A stretch of DNA of 15,488 nucleotides, taken from the NCBI GenBank assembly GCA_025456165.1, contig JALOLI010000006.1, forward strand, positions 1 through 15,488, in the 5' to 3' direction. Positions 13,516 to 15,488 of this stretch are shown here, piece by piece. The translations under genes and the position numbers were made by a program. Below the pieces are notes generated by a model. That model saw nothing but the letters and a program-made list of their open reading frames with translations. It was not told the DNA's origin and did no database searches. Each line of letters starts with the position of its first letter. Positions within the stretch are counted from its first letter, which is position 1. This DNA is from Acidimicrobiia bacterium (GTDB lineage Bacteria > Actinomycetota > Acidimicrobiia > UBA5794 > UBA11373).

Positions 13516-15488
13516 CGCGGCCTCCGGGCGGCGCGGCGCTTGCGGCGGGCGAAGAAGAGCAGGGCCCCGGTCGAGGCCAGGCCGGCGGCCGAGAGCAGCA
13601 TTCCGCCCCGCTCGGCCCAGGTGTTGCGGAACTCGAGCACCACGTCCTCCGATGTGGGCACGACCACCATCAGCGACGGTGCCGCCCGGTACGGCCCCTC
13701 GGCCCCGGTCGCCGTCCAGTTGGGGAAGTAGGACACCTTCACCAGGTGGGGCACCCCCACCGCCGTGGTGTGGAAGGAGAGGCGGTGCGCCTCGAGGACG
13801 ACGTCGCTCACCTCCCCCCCGCCGGTGATCCGCGGGCGCGGGTCCCCCGGGAGGATGGCGCTCACCCGGGGCCAGTCGGCCGGCCCTTCGGCCACCACCC
13901 AGCGATCGAGGCGGTTGACGTCGTCGAACCAGTCCAGGGCGGCATCGAAGAACGCCTCCTCGCCGGACCACACCGCCGGCTGGAAGGTGGCGACGTCCAC
14001 GAGGCTGGTTTCGGGGAGGGCGAAGACCTTGAAGGGAGGCGTCTCGGCCAGCTGCTCGAGCCCGTAGTCGGCGGCCGCGGCGGCGCCCTCCTCGGTGTAG
14101 GAGATGTAGTACTCGACCCCGTAGAGCGCCAGGTGCGGCACCGCCCGTTCCATGTCGAGGCTGCGGTACCGCAAGCCGCTGACCGGGCTGGAGGGGCGGA
14201 AGCTGGTCTCGGACTGCATCAGGAAGTGGAAGGGAGTGGTGAGCGAGGACTCGAAGAGCAGCCCTTCCATCGAGGGATGCCCCGGGCTGAAGTACGGCAG
14301 CAGCATCAGGGCCATCGGGGTGCCGTACTTGTTCTGGTCGGAGCTGTACTCCCACATGACGCGGCCCGGTGGCAGGTGATCCACCACTTCGAGGAGCGCC
14401 CGGTACTCCGGGTAGGCTGCCTTGCCCTCGTAGCCGCTGTAGTTCCACTGGGCCCAGGCCGGAGTCTTGTGGACCCCCACCCCGGAGATGATCAGGAACA
14501 GCGCCGCCCCGGCGGCCGCCGCCCCCCAGACGCCGGCTTCGGAAGCCCGGAGACGGCGCACTCCCTCCATGAGCGCCAGGCCCACGAACAGCCCGGCGAA
14601 GAGGAACACGGCGTAGTAGTAGAAGGGCAGCAGCCGCCCGTTGTAGAGGGCGGTGTAGTCGATCCAGGCGATCAGCCAGTAGCCGGCAGTGCCCACCACG
14701 AGCAGAGCCACGGCCGGCCCGACCAGGGCGCGCCGGGCCACCGCCCAGGCCAGGCCGGCCGCTCCCAGCACCAGCATCGGCCACATGTCCCGCGGGAAGA
14801 TGTCGGCCCAGTCCTCCCGCGCCGCCCAGCCCATGTCGGTCATCAAGTTGGGGAAGAGGGCCCGCACCAGGAAGGGGACCGCCCAGAAGGCGGCGATGGC
14901 AAATCCCAGGCCCCACGAGCCCGCCACCGTCCGGGGCCCCTTGCGCCGCAGCAGGAGCGGCAGGGAGGCCACGACGGCCACCGCGGTGGTGATCACGTGG
15001 GACAGGGCGGCGAGGGCCAGGATGGCCGCCGGGCCCACGGTGAAGCCGCGGCCCTCCCGGATGTTGCGCATCAGCATGCCCAGGTAGACCAGGCACAGGG
15101 CGAACGACCAGGAGAACGAGAACTCCCCCGCCAGGGTGCTGAGGGTGTTACCCCCGAAGATGGAAAAGGTCTCCATGAACATGAAGGTGGAGCCGGCGAT
15201 CCCACCCACCAGGGCTACCGGCCGGGCGAAGCCCATCTGCCGGGCGAAGTAGTAGGACGCTCCCGGCAAGGCCACCAGGCCGGCCACCGTGACCAGCTTG
15301 AAGGCCACGCCGTAGGGCAGGAGCAGGTCGAGGACGACGACGGCGAAGGCCGGCAGCGGGAAGTAGAAGTAGAGCATCGGAAAGCCGGCATACCAGTCGT
15401 TGCTCCAGCCCAGGATCCGCCCCGAGGGGAGCAGGACGTCGCGCAGGTAGGCGGGGAGCACCACGTGGGCCCCCATGTCGCCTCCCGA
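13512..15488 (-). CDS. Large polytopic membrane protein, N-terminus outside the window
   Basis: 658 residues visible; the frame stays open to the right edge (codons for SGGD precede the first in-window ATG at 15476), so the N-terminus is missing. The opening GGDMGAHVVLPAYLRDVLLPSGRILGW, followed by NDWYAGFPMLYFYFPLP, resembles the large actinobacterial membrane proteins annotated as '6-pyruvoyl-tetrahydropterin synthase-related', which look like GT-C or YfhO-type glycosyltransferases. About ten hydrophobic segments cover the first ~340 residues, then a long extracytoplasmic region with no recognised catalytic motif, containing YEYYISYTEE-like and SYFPNWTATGAEGPYR (YfhO-like) stretches, and a final membrane helix near the C-terminus with a basic tail. 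The GD at the start corresponds to the acidic loop-1 site of GT-C enzymes (inference). Coupled by GTGA overlap to gtrA. Probably envelope glycan or lipid-linked sugar metabolism. Confidence 0.85.
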   Translation of the reverse strand, partial: SGGDMGAHVVLPAYLRDVLLPSGRILGWSNDWYAGFPMLYFYFPLPAFAVVVLDLLLPYGVAFKLVTVAGLVALPGASYYFARQMGFARPVALVGGIAGSTFMFMETFSIFGGNTLSTLAGEFSFSWSFALCLVYLGMLMRNIREGRGFTVGPAAILALAALSHVITTAVAVVASLPLLLRRKGPRTVAGSWGLGFAIAAFWAVPFLVRALFPNLMTDMGWAAREDWADIFPRDMWPMLVLGAAGLAWAVARRALVGPAVALLVVGTAGYWLIAWIDYTALYNGRLLPFYYYAVFLFAGLFVGLALMEGVRRLRASEAGVWGAAAAGAALFLIISGVGVHKTPAWAQWNYSGYEGKAAYPEYRALLEVVDHLPPGRVMWEYSSDQNKYGTPMALMLLPYFSPGHPSMEGLLFESSLTTPFHFLMQSETSFRPSSPVSGLRYRSLDMERAVPHLALYGVEYYISYTEEGAAAAADYGLEQLAETPPFKVFALPETSLVDVATFQPAVWSGEEAFFDAALDWFDDVNRLDRWVVAEGPADWPRVSAILPGDPRPRITGGGEVSDVVLEAHRLSFHTTAVGVPHLVKVSYFPNWTATGAEGPYRAAPSLMVVVPTSEDVVLEFRNTWAERGGMLLSAAGLASTGALLFFARRKRRAARRPR

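Noticed and set aside
12984..15096. Single ~700-residue protein including gtrA
   Set aside because: The frame is open through the large membrane-protein gene, but membrane helices and GtrA motifs appear only after 13515, and the upstream gene ends there with a GTGA coupling.

Overview
The window looks like chromosome from a very GC-rich actinobacterium, probably an Acidimicrobiia-like lineage (inference). The base composition, the GTG starts, the 4-nt start/stop overlaps, several apparently leaderless genes and the order manB - Trm112-like - SIS isomerase - ahcY all point that way. Coding density is very high and no gene-free stretch reaches 300 bases. I see no mobile element, CRISPR array, tRNA or rRNA.

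Layout. (1) Bases 1-3170, minus strand: comF, then hpf, a LuxR-type response regulator, a HEAT-repeat protein and the start of one more gene that runs off the left edge. From hpf on, the genes are fused by GTGA overlaps or a 2-nt gap. comF next to hpf is a familiar bacterial arrangement; the regulator and HEAT gene behind hpf are less expected. (2) 3240-4238, plus strand, divergent from comF: an LdhA-type D-lactate dehydrogenase. (3) 4344-6125, plus: an unusual FtsH-like membrane AAA+ zinc protease with a tiny outer loop, an insertion in the ATPase domain and Glu in place of the Walker B Asp. (4) 6209-8462, plus: two tandem KhtT-like regulatory subunits followed by a KhtU/CPA2 cation:proton antiporter. 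(5) 8508-12283, minus: a tightly coupled operon of phosphomannomutase/phosphoglucomutase, a 59-aa Trm112-like zinc-ribbon protein, a phosphoglucose/phosphomannose isomerase and a short-type adenosylhomocysteinase. (6) 12352-13077, plus, divergent from the mutase: a DPM-type family 2 glycosyltransferase. Its 3' end overlaps, in antisense, the 3' end of a GtrA-family membrane protein (minus), which is coupled to a large polytopic membrane protein running off the right edge.

How the genes may work together. The right half supports hexose-phosphate interconversion (isomerase, mutase) feeding sugar-nucleotide and polyprenyl-linked sugar chemistry for the envelope (glycosyltransferase, GtrA, large membrane protein), with ahcY recycling the methylation by-product. 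The middle handles membrane quality control and K+/H+ homeostasis. The left end concerns ribosome hibernation and signalling. Four genes (comF, ldhA, manB, GT2) have a TANNNT box placed so that transcription would start at or within about 3 nt of the start codon.

The most unusual items are the FtsH variant, the doubled KhtT genes, the hpf-regulator-HEAT operon and the antisense-overlapping gtrA tail. None is clearly a wholly new system.
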